Shown piece by piece: positions 1 to 11,456 of a stretch of DNA of 64,000 nt (the first letter of the stretch is position 1; the number at the start of each line of letters is the position of its first letter). The DNA is from Byssothecium circinans (lineage: Eukaryota; Ascomycota; Dothideomycetes; Pleosporales; Massarinaceae): assembly GCA_010015675.1 (NCBI GenBank), contig ML976995.1:771643-835642 (forward strand), given 5' to 3'. The notes under the pieces are model-generated. The model worked only from the letters and a program-made list of their open reading frames with translations, ran no database searches and was not told the DNA's origin. The translations under genes were made by a program, and so were the position numbers.

Positions 1-150
1 ATGCCAAGCTTTTGAGCGGTTCGGTGGTGTGGGCGGTTCGGTGGTGCTTTACGTTAGTAGTTATAGTATCTACTAGAAAAAAGAAGATAAGTATTATCTA
101 GTATAATATTAGCTAAAGAATATAGGTATATAAAGAATATACTCCTTTAA

Positions 151-440
151 GCTTACTATATCTTATTAACTCTAATAGGATAAATAGAGTTATAAGCTAG
201 AATATTAACTTATTATTTATATAGCCCCTTCAATTAGTGTACACTCTTTATCTAGTTATTTTAATTAGCTAAAGCATAAAAATCTATAATAATATTAAGA
301 AATATCTTTAAATTTTAAGATAAATTATTGCTAGATCTAGATATTCTAGTTATTCTATTAGCTATTATCCCTTTATAGAATCCTTACTAGAACCCTATTT
401 ATCCTATTAGAGTTAATAAGACGTAGTAGAATCCTTAAGT
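151..440. repeat. Direct repeat copy 1, heavily RIP-like
   Basis: This AT-rich stretch aligns over nearly its full length with 591-870, for example the shared block ctataataatattaaga at 283-300 and 733-750. Where the other copy has GC-rich sequence (for instance at 810-865) this copy has mostly C-to-T or G-to-A replacements, and CpG is almost absent. That asymmetric transition pattern is what repeat-induced point mutation leaves in ascomycetes. The parent element was not identified; no reading frame survives. Confidence 0.75.
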
Positions 441-590
441 TAATAATAATAGTAAGTACTATAATATAAACGTCTAGATACTATAAAGTAATAAATATAC
501 TTAGTTAAGACTTATACTAGCTACTAATTTTTGCTATAATATAACCTTAAAGTTTTTAACTTAATAGATACCTTACCTTTTATAGCCTTA

Positions 591-870
591 TCTTACTATA
601 TCTTACTACGCTTAATAGGATAAATAGGGTTACTATCTAGGATACTAAGTTATACTTTATACGGTCTCTTTAATTAGTATACTGTAGTAGCAAATTCTTT
701 ACCTAGGATTTTAATTAGCTAAATTTTAAAAATCTATAATAATATTAAGAAACGCCTTTAAGTTTTAAGACGGAATTATTGACTGATCCTGATATTTTAG
801 TTACCTAATTGGCTGCTGCCCCCCTGCCGGAACCCTGTATGTCCCGTCGGGCGTGGTAAGACGCAGTACA
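591..870. repeat. Direct repeat copy 2, less mutated
   Basis: This is the second copy of the repeat at 151-440, offset by about 440-450 bases. Its left two thirds are as AT-rich as copy 1, but the right end from about 800 keeps normal GC content, so mutation fades toward 870. This marks the right edge of the AT-rich block. A short exact direct repeat gcggttcggtggtg also occurs at 16-29 and 33-46 at the window edge. No transposase, reverse transcriptase or terminal repeat could be recognised. Confidence 0.7.
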
Positions 871-954
871 CCTAGGGCAATGGGCCAGCAGAGCATCGTC
901 TGCTCCTAAATGGGGAACCCATTACTATTAGAAGGGATCTCTTCCTCTTCTTAA

Positions 955-1155
955 AGGCATATCGAAGAGAGATTGTGTCCTATTTGGGTCGATCAGATCT
1001 CCATGGATCAATCAAACGTGAATGAGCACAACTGCCAAGTCGGCCTCATGTCGAATATCTACTCGCAATGCATGAGAGTCATTGTCTGGCTCGGCGAGAT
1101 TCTGGAACAGCCAGAAGCTCCACTGTCCTTCAAACGCATGAATGACGTACTGTAG
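955..1155 (+). pseudogene. HET-domain fragment (broken)
   Basis: Frame 1 between stops at 952 and 1153 encodes a recognisable slice of the fungal heterokaryon-incompatibility (HET) domain: a WVDQISMDQ segment matching the family's (L)WIDaiCINQ core, followed by HNCQVGLMSNIYSQC and VIVWLGE, which match the QV..M..IY..A..V.vWLG block. Intact HET domains need about 150 residues plus flanks; only about 65 are open here, with no start codon and stops on both sides. It lies 85 bases right of the RIP-like repeat. The expected Cys of the CINQ core is Ser-Met here. HET proteins trigger incompatibility cell death; this piece cannot be functional alone. Confidence 0.75.
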
Positions 1156-3035
1156 ACACCTTGGCTGTTCTGCTTCGACAGAATTACTCAACGAGCGCGG
1201 CCAGTCAACGAGCGCGGAACACCATAATAGCTCAATTAAAAATAAAGCTGTAGAACCACCCGCAATAGCCATTATCACGATATTTTGTAGTCGAGTGCTA
1301 ATTTGATGCTTGCGATCAACTTGTGCTACTTATATTTGTCAGTCTGTTTCAACTGCACTGATCGATACGCATGTGCATATGCATTACATATACGTCGTGC
1401 AGGCTCGATGCAAGGCCCCAGAACCAGGGGCGGCGCCGAGCTCAGGCTTTTGCCTTAACGAGGCAGTGGCAGTGGCAGAGGCAGGGATTTCGTGCCCACG
1501 GGGCACTTTGTCAAAAGGTAACAGCGGCGTTGTTCGGATTCGGAGAGGGGAATAAATATTATGTGACGGCGTGATCATGCGTCTATGCTGTACGCCTCTC
1601 TTTCTCTCTTTCTTTCTTTCTATCTACTTCTTTCACGCCCGCGGTGTAATGGGAATTGGGATGTGCATGCATTCGGGACGTGACAGCAGGATCCCTGGCT
1701 CGGAGTCTGTGTAGATAAAGGGTCCGGGTGTAATGCTCCATGCCCGTAAGAGACCTTTCCTGTATGGAAAAGACGTGCGTGCGTCTACAGTATGCTGCGG
1801 CTTCGGGATCATGTCGCAGACTGGATCATGCTGGCGGATGGATGTGCGATGCTACGTGCTGTGCGAAGGAGGCTGGGGTAGCCGGGTTCCGTGTCACTTT
1901 GTGACCGTTTTTTTGTGCGACGGGGAGCGGATGATGCGGTTGGGGAATTGGGCGGTGTGGCGAGGGATGGAGGTGGGGAGGTTGGTGGGGTAGTTTGAGT
2001 TGGTCCGGTTGTACTTTCGCACGTGCTTCCTAATTAGGTATAGTTTGCGATTTAGTGTGCCGAAGGGTGAGTGAGAGTGCGTATCTGACACCCTGGGAGT
2101 GCAAGGAGCGAGCTTCGTAAAGCTCACCCAGGGTAGAGTCACCGGCCTGTACGTTGTTTCAACGTTCGGATACGTATGTGGGTCGATGAGTAACAGCCTG
2201 CTTCGTGATTATTCATCTTTACCTTACTGCTTAATCTCGAACTTTCACGATGCCTTCAGATGCATTATGATGATGCTTGTTTTCCAGAATTCATCCAAGC
2301 CACTTTCACGAAAGTTTCCCGAATAAGGCTAGCTTCTGACTTTGCGCAATGTTAAGAGGACAAATGTTTGTGAAAGCTGGTTTGTTGAGGGAAGCAAGCT
2401 CTGTAAAACTTATCCAAAGTATCTACACGACTCTGTACAACTCCATTCCAGAATATCACTCCATATGCGTGCTATATTTCATATTGCTGTCCATGTTTAT
2501 GAACTTAATATCCATGATTTTCGAACTTTCGCTCTCTCTTCCTATTTCGTACTAGCGTATACCATAATGTACGAAAGACGTGCGAAATCGTCTTAAATAC
2601 CACAAAATTTAAGCGCTATATACCTCATCCAGAGTATATACACCTCCCTATCCATCTCACCCCCTCCCATTCATCACACATTCTGAAATTCCGTCATCTT
2701 CGCGCCCACAGCATCAAACACATCCAACACTCGAACATCCACATGCCAACTTCTAATCCACAATCCCAACACACATTCACTTTCCAAACGTCATATACAC
2801 AACCCCCTCAATTTTCTACAAAAGACCAGAGCTCTGTCCAGCTCTGCTAGAGTATCTCCAGCACACTATCCCCCCGTCCGACCCCCCACCAACCCACCAT
2901 CCCATCCTCAACCTCAACCTCAACCCCCCTCCCATCCCCTCCCACCCCAGACCAAACCACCCCCAAGAAAAGAAAAGAAAAGAAAACAAAACAAAACAAA
3001 GCAAAAAAGAAAAAAAAGAAAAAAAAGTTTTCAAC
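1156..3035. other. Gene-free stretch with simple repeats
   Basis: No convincing gene is seen on either strand; the open frames are short and have low-quality composition. A 12-base unit, caacgagcgcgg, is repeated near 1190-1218. A CT-rich microsatellite sits near 1597-1632. From about 2960 to 3029 runs an A-rich pentanucleotide tract, (AAAAG)n then (AAAAC)n, which ends a few bases before the stop codon of the minus-strand gene and would fall in its 3' UTR. Confidence 0.6.
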
Positions 3036-5860
3036 TTACTCTACACCAAAGATCCGACCCACGAACTCGAAGCCGGGGCGGGTGCCCAGGCCGCCCCGGA
3101 AGGCCGCCGCAATGCGGTCGACCACGCGGCGGTCGGCGGCGGAGAGCTCCGTGTCGTTCGCTCCGTAGACGGTGACTAGCACCGCCTCGTTGGCGGTGCG
3201 CCAGTCACGGTCGGCGCGGGAGAGCTCGGCCTGGGGGGTTAGAGAGGGGAGGTTAGTTACTCGGGATTAGCAGGAGGGAGGTGCGGACTTACCCAGTCGA
3301 TGGTGAGGAGGTCCAGAGCTTGGCGACGGGTGCGCTCGAAGGCGGAGGTCAGCAGGGCCTCTGTGGCGAGGCGGAAGTTCTGGAGGAGCATGTCTGAGCT
3401 ATTGGCGGAGTCTTGGACGACGGATATGGTCGAGAGAATGTCGGGTATGGAGATGCGGCGCGGAGGTCTATGGGATGTGGGCTCGCCTTGGGCTGCTGTG
3501 CTGGCCTCTGGAGCGATGGTGGAAACATGGCTGGAGGTCTGGACTTCTTGCTCGGTGTACTGGCCGGTCGACAAGATCATTGAGTCGAGCCTGGCGATGA
3601 TCGAACCAACGCTCTGGTGGTGAGCATGGCTGCGGGTCGGAGGAGCAAGCCTCGAGCATCCCATACGCGGGACAGTGCGGCTACGCTGTGGGGAGACGTC
3701 GTTCTGCGTGGGGCGATTGATGTTACCGTCGTGACTAGCCGCGTGCGCCATCCGCATCAAGGCATGATTGCTCGCATGGACATGGTCGGGAACGAAGTGA
3801 TCAGAGCGAGTGGTCTGCGGATCGGTACGGACACGGCTCTGAGAAGAAGACACGTTCGCTGCGGTCGAGGAACCGGGGATCGAAGGGAGCGGTCGCAAAA
3901 GCTCTTGCTGGAGATCCTCTAGTGCATATTCTAAGCCAGAGGCATTGCTCTGACCGTGCTCGGAGAAGAGGGTGTCTTCTTCGGTGACCCAAGTATCTCC
4001 TTCGGTAACCCAGCTGTCTCCGCTGATGTGGCTCTCCTCGTGGACAAGAGCAGAGCGGTTCTCATATCCGTCGGCATTGTTGTAGACGATATGATGCTCT
4101 TGCTCGGTGGCGTAGGTAGCCGTACGCTCCTCGTGAGCATGCAATCTGTCTTGTTCGCGCTGGCCATCATATGAGGCGAAGTCGGGCTCGGGGTACAAGG
4201 AGTTCGAGTCCTCCTGCTCGTAGTCCGAGTCGGGTGCAAGTACAGATGGGGGGCGGTCATAGTAGCCCATGCCCTGATACGGCCGACGGAATTCAGGATC
4301 TTGCTCATGAGGCTCCAACTCATAGCGTGGTTGGTGGCCATGAGACTGCTCGTCGACTCCGGTAGAAGCATAAGCAGAGTCATGGCGATCAGTGACACCA
4401 TATCGACGGGCGACTCCTGGAGAGCCATCGCCACTATTCGCATGCCTATATGCACCCTTATATTGACTTCGGCTGGCGTAAGGGAGCTGCTGCGAACCCG
4501 TTCCATTTGCAGTCGAAGAGCTTGCCAAGTTACGGCCGATGAGGCGATTAGAGCTGCGGGTCGGCGACGAGGAAGCGACATTCGCGTTGGGTTGCTTTGC
4601 TCCTGACGCGAGCGTTGGCAGAATATTGGGCCTGTTGAGAGGGAGGTCTGAATCCGGAACATCAAAACCGGGATCTCCGCCAGCACCCTCAGTCTCCTTG
4701 TCAAATATGACAGAGAGTCTCGAGGTTTTGGTGCGCGGCCAGGTCGAGAATCCGCTCGAGGTACCAGAGGCTGCTGCTCTGAAGCCCTTCGGCAGTGTCT
4801 CTGAGCGAGCCACACAAACTTCACCGTTGGCGCCCTTAGGCTTCTGCTTGACGGTATACTGGCTACTGTTTTCCGATTTGAAAGAAACACTCTTCTTTGT
4901 CTTGTCGGTGGAGTTGGATGAGAACGTAGCCATGGAGTCGCGCCAGTGAAAGCTTCCGGGACTCGGTGTGGTGTTTGCATGACTGCGGCTGACACCACGA
5001 CTAGGAGTGACGAGCTCGGTAGAGCCTCGTTCAGTGGGAGTTGTGGAATTGATCGCCTTCACAAACTCTGGCTTACTCCTGTCCTGCTCTTTCACGCTGA
5101 ACTTCTTGCGCAAAGAGCTTAGCAAGGAATGAGGGCCGTGCCCGGCTGCCGGGAGCTCAGCGCTTGACTTGCGGTAGGTGTTCTTCGAAGTGAGCGAGGC
5201 CTCCGCGCTGTCAGGGTAATGGAACGGTGTCCTGGCGATATCCCTGGCGGCCTGCATGATGTCTACAGCCTTCAGCTTCACGGGACCTTCAGCAGACATA
5301 TCCTTGCTGGGACTGGGCTCGACTTTTGGTGCCTCGGCATTTGTCGCTGCAATCGCCTCGACAATCGCCTCAGTGTCACTGGATTGGCCGTCGGGAGAAG
5401 CGTTGTCGCGGAGGGCACGAGGCCGGATATCCACCGTGCTGTCAATCAACTTGCGCAGAGAGGTCGACTTCAGGCGCGAAGAATTGTAGCTCTATCCGTC
5501 AAGTCAGTCTGGCGCGCCCAACGACGGCATTGACGGTAGGTCCCTCACCTGATCGCAGCGGAGCTCTCGAATGTGCTGCTGAGCAAGCTCGAGATTTCCA
5601 GGGCGGTTGTGGAGCCACGCGATGAAGTACTTCAGCTCGTCTTCCGGTATCGAGTCGCGGTAAATCATCTTCACCATGTCCTCGAGTTGATGGTAGCTCC
5701 TCTCCGGCATGGGAGTCTCAGGCGAATCTTTGACACCCTTGGTGGAAGAGCTGTGAGCCTCAGACGCAGCTCGAGCGACGTTGGCCGACGACTGCGGCTT
5801 TGCTTGTGGCGGCACCATCGGGATCAATTGGTCGTGGAGGATAAAGAATGGCATCGACAT
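3036..5860 (-). CDS. Unknown Ser-rich, largely disordered protein
   Basis: Three exons are inferred: 5860-5549, 5491-3293 and 3230-3036, with introns of 57 and 62 nt. The first has a gtgagg donor and the second gtaagt, and both junctions are phase 0. The product is about 901 residues. The first 120 residues look folded, with a hydrophobic start (MSMPFFILHDQLIP) and a helical SYHQLEDMVKMIYRDSIPED region. The last 130 also look ordered, from SIPDILSTISVVQD through exon 3. The 600 residues between are Ser/Thr/Pro/Gln-rich and low in hydrophobics, as in disordered scaffold or regulatory proteins. Ending in exon 3 is supported because that frame has an ordered, charged C-terminus (…GFEFVGRIFGVE) before TAA. 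I do not recognise the family. The gene stands alone; a (CTTTT)n-like tract follows its stop. Confidence 0.75.
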
Positions 5861-6374
5861 GATGCTGAGAGGGAAATGATGGAGAAAATTAGGTGAAGCG
5901 GAAAGGTGTGGAAGCAGAGAAGAAAAGTTTCAGACAGTTAAACCGAAATAGACGTGAAGAGGAGAGTGCGCGAACGACGCGGTAGCCCGTATTTGTCGAA
6001 GCGCGTCGTTCACGCGTTGCGTTGGCAAGGCAGGCGCAGCCTTTGTGGTAAAGGTGGGTACTGTCATTCTCTTCTGAAACTATGGGAGGCCACAAACGGG
6101 CGTTGGCTGGGAATGCCGCTCGTGGCTTGGAAGAAAATGGGGGATAGGCGTGCAGACAAGAGAAAAAATTGAGAAGAGGTGGTGTGAAGATGGAGAAAGC
6201 TAAGGACAACTATTCAATTTAAACCTAAGATACAATACTGATGCTAAGAAAGGTTGGGATATTGGGGCTGTGATTACGAATGTCGATGGGGCAAGTAGCA
6301 ACAAACTTTGAATACTGTACTCCGTCCTATGCCACCGAGATCTATATTGAGAAAGGAGCGTGTGCTGTCGGTGA
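5861..6374. other. Intergenic spacer
   Basis: This spacer separates two minus-strand genes, so it should hold the promoter of the Ser-rich gene and the 3' UTR of the secreted protein gene. No additional gene or clear motif is seen; open frames here are short. Confidence 0.5.
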
Positions 6375-7377
6375 TCAAGCGCTGTAGTCGGCCTCAGACG
6401 CATCGTCCACCTCAGAAGCATCGTCCGCCTCAGAAACGTCGTCCGCCTCGGCACTCTCATCCGGTTCAGAGCTGTCCTCGGCACCCTCATCCGGTTCAGA
6501 GCTGTCCTCGGCACTCTCAGCATCACCCTCGTAATCCGCGGCAGTTGCATCAAGGTCATCGACATTCTCGACGTTGTAATCGCTGTATTCAGCACCATCG
6601 GCATCAGCCTCGGGAGCGGCATACAAAGAGTGTCCTCCGTCTGAACCGCCGGGGCCTCCATGAGGGGGACCGTGGTAGCTACCAGAAGGGACCTTCTTCC
6701 ATGGGTTGGCATTGACAGCCGCGAGTTGCCTGTACTTGCACCTGTCTTTCCTAACGCCTTGAGGGTCGAAGTTTCGGTTGTTGACAAAGAGCTGGTACTG
6801 GCCGGTCTCGCCAAGCGGACAGAACGCCCAATAGCCCTTGAAGGCGATACCGAGGGTGCTGGGCCAGGTGAGGAAGGAGGGGCTTGGGTCGATGAGCGAG
6901 AGTGGATTGTTGCCCGTGTGGTAGAAGCTGGTGGAGATGGCGCTTGGAGGAAGCCATCCGACCTTGGTGTATTTAACGGCGCCGGTAACGCCGTCCACGT
7001 AAAGCTGAAGAGGCTCTTTGCTGACCTACGTGGGTGTCAATTAACGACCAATTGCAAAATGTGCACGCATTGTTACTTACGGTGTATAGCTGAGTGTCAT
7101 CATCCACAAAGAATGTGGCTAGCTTGGGATCCCACCACGGGCTGTAGGGTGTGGCGACGGCGATGCCCTTCTCCAGTCTGATAGCGTAGCCCTCAAGTGG
7201 GCATTGCCAGTGTTTAGTCTTGCCAGACCACCTGCCACACTTGTCGTTGACCTTGAGGTTGAAGAAATGGGGGTCTCTGGTCTTGGGGCGCCATGGACTA
7301 TCGCCGCGAGGCGCAATGGCATAGGCGTCAGCAGCCGTACCCAATAGGGCTAGATAAACAACGAGATCGACTCTCAT
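6375..7377 (-). CDS. Secreted PhiA-like cell-wall protein with acidic repeat tail
   Basis: Exons 7377-7081 and 7025-6375 are joined across a 55-nt intron (gtaagt donor, phase 0), giving about 315 residues. The N-terminus is a clear signal peptide (MRVDLVVYLALLGTAADAYA). The middle resembles the ascomycete PhiA/IgE-binding cell-wall protein family: a region ending FKGYWAFCPLGETGQYQLF is like the family's terminal W.ACP…YQ(V/L)F block. The last 75 residues are highly acidic and repetitive (EDSSEPDE, EADDASE units). That tail comes from DNA repeats: an almost exact 30-base tandem pair at 6451-6480/6481-6510, and roughly 18-base units at about 6388-6443. PhiA proteins are usually near 180-200 residues, so the tail is an addition. 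Extracellular location is well supported; the family assignment is moderate. Confidence 0.65.
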
Positions 7378-9583
7378 GGTGGATCAAATAATAAAGAGTG
7401 TCTGAAAACGAGTGTGGGTGAGAATTTGATCGCTGAAAGACTGAGACTAGTTTGAGAGGATGATACGAATTTATCATTGACTGAGACTCGCGTTATCTTG
7501 TTTTGAGGCAGACGAAAGAGATAGAATGAGTAGAGAGAGGAATGAAGGGTAGCACATGATATCCTAATCGGGATATTGGTTCAAGGAAAGTGTGTTGCGA
7601 CCTCTTGGCAAAGCGCGAGGAATGCAGCTACGCCATGATGAGCCTCGCAAAATTCGTCCTGTGAGTCTTCCCATCACGAATGTGGACCTGTTCAGCGTTC
7701 ATAGATTGCAAGTCAGTAGAAGTGTTGCATGAACGAAATCGGGAGCCAGAAGAACTGGGCGATTTGAGACATAGCCATCGAGGTGTTGTTTTGAAGACAG
7801 GGCGCTTGGAATGTTTGATTGTCTGAGCAACTGACAGTTGGGAAACGCTGCCTCATTCCTAACCGCTCTCGACTGTTTGGAATGATGAGAGGAAATTGAG
7901 AAGCTCTTTGCTGGCGCAGTAGCATTAGCGACAGGGCGAGCCAATGCAATGTACACGTCGTTGTCCAGGCGATGTATTCTGGCCCGGCAATGGCAGAATC
8001 GGGAAAGGATGGAAGGAGACGCAGAGTGGAGACTCGGGATGGAAATGTTCGAGTTGATGTTGTCACAGCGCTTTCCTTCATCCAGACTAGCCCCGGCCGC
8101 ACCCCGGGATTTTGTCAAGGCTCAGCACCCCAAGTCCGTTTCCAACCGCCATTATCTGCCTAGGTACTCGCTAGGTACTCACCACGGACGCGCACACTTG
8201 ACGGCTTCTTCCGCGCAACCCATGATTGCTCGAATCGCCAGCTGTGCCTCTCTCCCACATTCTTCACCGGATTACGACTTCATCCGCCGCGTTGCCATTC
8301 GATGGACGTGTCTAAGCTGGCTCTTCCAACGGCGTAGACACGCATTAGCATCTGCCCGATCAGCGTGCGGTCCTTCGCTACCTTAATAAGATCGAGGCAT
8401 CATGCTCTGGCGCTTAGCATGGTGTTACAGTGCAGCACGAGGAGGTCAATCAGTCCTCCTCTCGCGTATGTGGCTCATTGCGAGCAAGTTGGGACTGAAT
8501 TCAGCGGGGAGTAAGTCTCTGACTCTGACACGCTTGGCCATCCATATGAAGCTCGCGAACCGTTGAACCCAGCTTTAAGCGTATGACGGGCCACTGCTTG
8601 TGGTGGCGAGGCGGAGAAGCAGATTGCGGCGCAGCTGACGTCGAACGCTTGATTATTGGCGGATGTCTACTCCGTACCTGCCTTCTCCCATTATTATTCG
8701 ACTCCTTCCCCATAGGTAGGAGTTCGTCCCGTCTCTAGGCAGGGGATCGCCACAAGCTGGATGGAAACTCCTCGGGGATGGTGTGCACCCTCAAATTCGT
8801 CCTATGAGATGTGATTGGCCAGCCTTGCTCACGCGCCTCTACCAATGGCATCGCGACCTTCCTAACTTCCATCTTCCATGGGCGAGTGGACTCCAGCTGA
8901 TCAACCCGTCGACAACTCCGAGGGGAGCCGTGTTTAGAAACAGCCGCGTCTCCAAGATTTGCTGCTGCCGCCGCCCCAGGCAGCGACTACGATCGGTGGA
9001 GCCGTGCTTCACAGCGTCCAATGACCGTGTGCCCTGTAAGCGCCATCGCCTTCATCGGGCAGGCCCTGACTACAACGCCGCACGTCAACAGTTCACTGAC
9101 CCCACACCCTCGACCATACTGTTTGAAAAGTCGTATCATTTTGCGTCCGACAGTCTGGGTGCACCGCCGCCATGTCAATCTTGCTATTTTGCACGACTAC
9201 GCCGTACACGTCGCCGCCATCGCGCGTCAGTAATCTCACGTCCAGCGTCTCCGGGCCGTTAGGTGCACCATCACCCTGCTCAGCGTGTAAGCTCATATAG
9301 TGGATGCTGCCTGCAGGCAGTTAAAGGTAACACAGCTTTCAGCCTGGCCTGACTGCATCAATCTTGCTTTGGGGCGGAGTTTATCCCGTCTGGCAAGTCA
9401 CTCCTCTCGTCTCCCTTTTCACTCGCTTTGCTCTTGTTTTCCTACGCCGCATGCTAGCACCCCGTAGTACTGTGCCGTTGCGTTCGAGCAAACGCTGAAT
9501 TCAACCGCTCGGTCCCACTGTCCTATCTATTCCTTGTTTCACTTGTCTATAGTTACGTCGTGCAAGTCTACAAAGCACGTACA
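7378..9583. other. Long intergenic region, no gene seen
   Basis: About 2.2 kb lies between divergent genes (secreted protein on minus, unknown protein on plus), so both promoters are here. Open frames on both strands are short, mutually overlapping and have no recognisable domain. The 150 bases before 9584 are pyrimidine-rich, as is usual for fungal 5' leaders. Confidence 0.5.
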
Positions 9584-10336
9584 ATGGACAGCACCAAGGC
9601 CCGCTCTGCATCTGTTTCATCCTCCATCGCCGGCCAAGGCACACGAAAGAACTCCCTCTTCCCTTCAGTCTCGGACCACGGTATGCCCAAATCACGATCC
9701 CCACAGTTGCCAGATGGCAACCTTCTCCCGAATCGCTTCTCGGGTGTTGGCCTACCGACATCACCGCGACCCAGCGAACCGCCCATGTCGCCACCTCTGT
9801 CAGCGAGATCATTCGGAACTTTCATCGACTCGGAGCCATCTACGCCTGCTTACTCCCCGAGGACCGGCTCCTCATGGGAGGGCTCAACATTGGTCCTACT
9901 CTCGCCTGTACCATCGTCGCCCGAAACGCCTGCAGAGCCGACATGGGAGATGATGGTACCCATCCAGAAACCACCTAAGAAGAGGTCAAACAGATTCTCC
10001 AGGAAGCCCACGCTCGTTCGACATTGCACCATCGACGACAAGGAAGTCGGCGTCAACACTTCCCTGACTTCGCATCCAGTCAAACACATCCGCTCGCACT
10101 CGGAGAAAGGGATCCATACAACTACCGAGGAACCGGACGAAGAGAAGGCGGAGAAGCCCAAAAAGAAGGAAGACGATGAAGAAGAGCAGACTCATAACGC
10201 ACCTCTGGACAGATTGGCTCTCAAAATGAGGTCGCTCCTGAGGAGGAGGTCGGATCCAGATAAGAAGGCGGAAAAGAAATGGAAGGGCTATGATGAGCTG
10301 CAACGTATGGAGACGTCGCACTGGACGGAGCTATAA
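9584..10336 (+). CDS. Unknown Ser/Pro-rich basic protein
   Basis: An intronless frame encodes about 250 residues. The ATG at 9584 is chosen over the upstream non-ATG start because its context (ACAATGG) is good. The first 120 residues are Ser/Pro-rich with many SP sites (SRSPQLP, PTSPRPSEPPMSPP), suggesting a proline-directed phosphoprotein. The middle has basic patches (KKRSNRFSRK). A strongly charged Lys/Glu stretch (EEKAEKPKKKEDDEEE) is followed by a compact C-terminus, RLALKMRSLLRRRSDPDKKA, ending KKWKGYDELQRMETSHWTEL. I do not recognise the family. The ordered tail is probably the conserved part. Confidence 0.6.
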   Translation: MDSTKARSASVSSSIAGQGTRKNSLFPSVSDHGMPKSRSPQLPDGNLLPNRFSGVGLPTSPRPSEPPMSPPLSARSFGTFIDSEPSTPAYSPRTGSSWEGSTLVLLSPVPSSPETPAEPTWEMMVPIQKPPKKRSNRFSRKPTLVRHCTIDDKEVGVNTSLTSHPVKHIRSHSEKGIHTTTEEPDEEKAEKPKKKEDDEEEQTHNAPLDRLALKMRSLLRRRSDPDKKAEKKWKGYDELQRMETSHWTEL

Positions 10337-11191
10337 TCTCAACCTCTCGACACCCGAACCGTTTTCGATACGACTGCACGCCAGACACGAAATTATACCC
10401 ATAGCGAGCCACGATCTCTTCGCTCGCGTCTTCCCATCTACAAGTTTCGATCCTACAAATTATCTCCTTTGTATATGCCAGCGTAGGTACCACGCACACA
10501 GTCATTCCTATTGTCTCATCGGGCGTATTTGGGCGGGTTCTCTTCCTTCACTCCTTCGGGGCGTTAAGCGGCGGCACAGCACCTAATGCAAAAGCGAAGC
10601 GCACAGCCCGCACCCCCACACACACGGCGCTTACGGATCTGCAATCTCTTTTTGGGCGGAAAGGCACAATCAAATTGACCTTATTGAGCGTGGGTGGAAT
10701 ACTAGTCCTTGTCTATATCCAACTATTGAGGCTATGCCATGCTGGCCCTGCTTCGGCAGCCACTACATAAAGAATATCATCCTTACCCCCCCCCCCCCAA
10801 ACATAAGTTGTCGCGCGACATGTGAAAGTGGTAAATGCGCATGTATGTAGATGTCCTTGATTGTATCTCACTGTTGGGATTCTTTGCTTCACTCCGGTCC
10901 CCCACTTGCACTTGCTTACTCCCCCGTGTAAGGCGTAATGAGCGTGATGGCTTCTGAAGCCAAAATTCTTCCTTCCTGGGTATCGCAGTATATACAATAA
11001 AAAAGCCCCCTGCAAGAAAAATAATGCGATGCGATGCGATGCGTGCGGATATCATAACGAGCATAACCAGCCCCGACTTCCCTCCGAGAAAAAGTATCAT
11101 AGGTAACGCCCCATACCATCAAAAAGCAAAGACCTTTTTCATCCCCGATAAAACCCCTATGCCTTATTATATCCTGTTGATTTTTTGCGCT
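10337..11191. other. Intergenic region with poly-C run
   Basis: No gene is seen. A run of 13 C residues lies at 10786-10798, and a (GCGAT)n run at about 11023-11042. A similar short (GATGC)n run recurs near 29558. Confidence 0.5.
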
Positions 11192-11456
11192 TTAGAATCC
11201 ATGTTGTTGTTGTTGCTGCGAGAGGCCGTGTGTTCTAGAAGGCGAAGCGCTTGTCCTATCGTTATATGATCAGCATGAGCATGCGTGTGATGTGATTGTC
11301 TGAAGTGATACGGAGGAGACTCACGACCCAGAGATCTTGCACTTACTGGAACGATCGCGCGTTCACGGGTGCTGAGTCGATAAGGATTGGGATGGGGCGG
11401 GCTACGGTGAGACTGATGGTGAGGAGAGTGGTGGCGAGGATGGTGGAGAAGTGCAT
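11192..11456 (-). CDS. Possible small secreted Cys-free peptide
   Basis: Exons 11456-11347 and 11255-11192 are proposed, joined across a 91-nt intron with an exact gtaagt donor and a tag acceptor. Together they give about 57 residues. The first 19 residues (MHFSTILATTLLTISLTVA) form a textbook signal peptide. The rest is a short RPIPILIDSAPVNARSF segment and, after splicing, a Gln-rich end (LSQQQQQHGF). Without splicing the frame stops after 37 residues at 11343. There are no cysteines. The ATG context (AAAAATGCAC) is acceptable. Small secreted peptides are common in filamentous fungi, but with no family match this could be a chance frame. Confidence 0.35.

Noticed and set aside
4197..4212. 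tRNA B-box-like gttcgagtcc
   Set aside because: It lies in the coding exon of the Ser-rich gene and no A box or acceptor stem pairs with it.
3931..4998. 355-codon open frame on the minus strand inside the Ser-rich gene
   Set aside because: It is the alternative frame of the same exon; composition is Arg/Ser/Pro noise and the annotated frame continues through introns on both sides.
7699..8118. Overlapping minus-strand frames of 129-139 codons
   Set aside because: Two frames overlap each other and a plus-strand frame; none has a domain or plausible composition.
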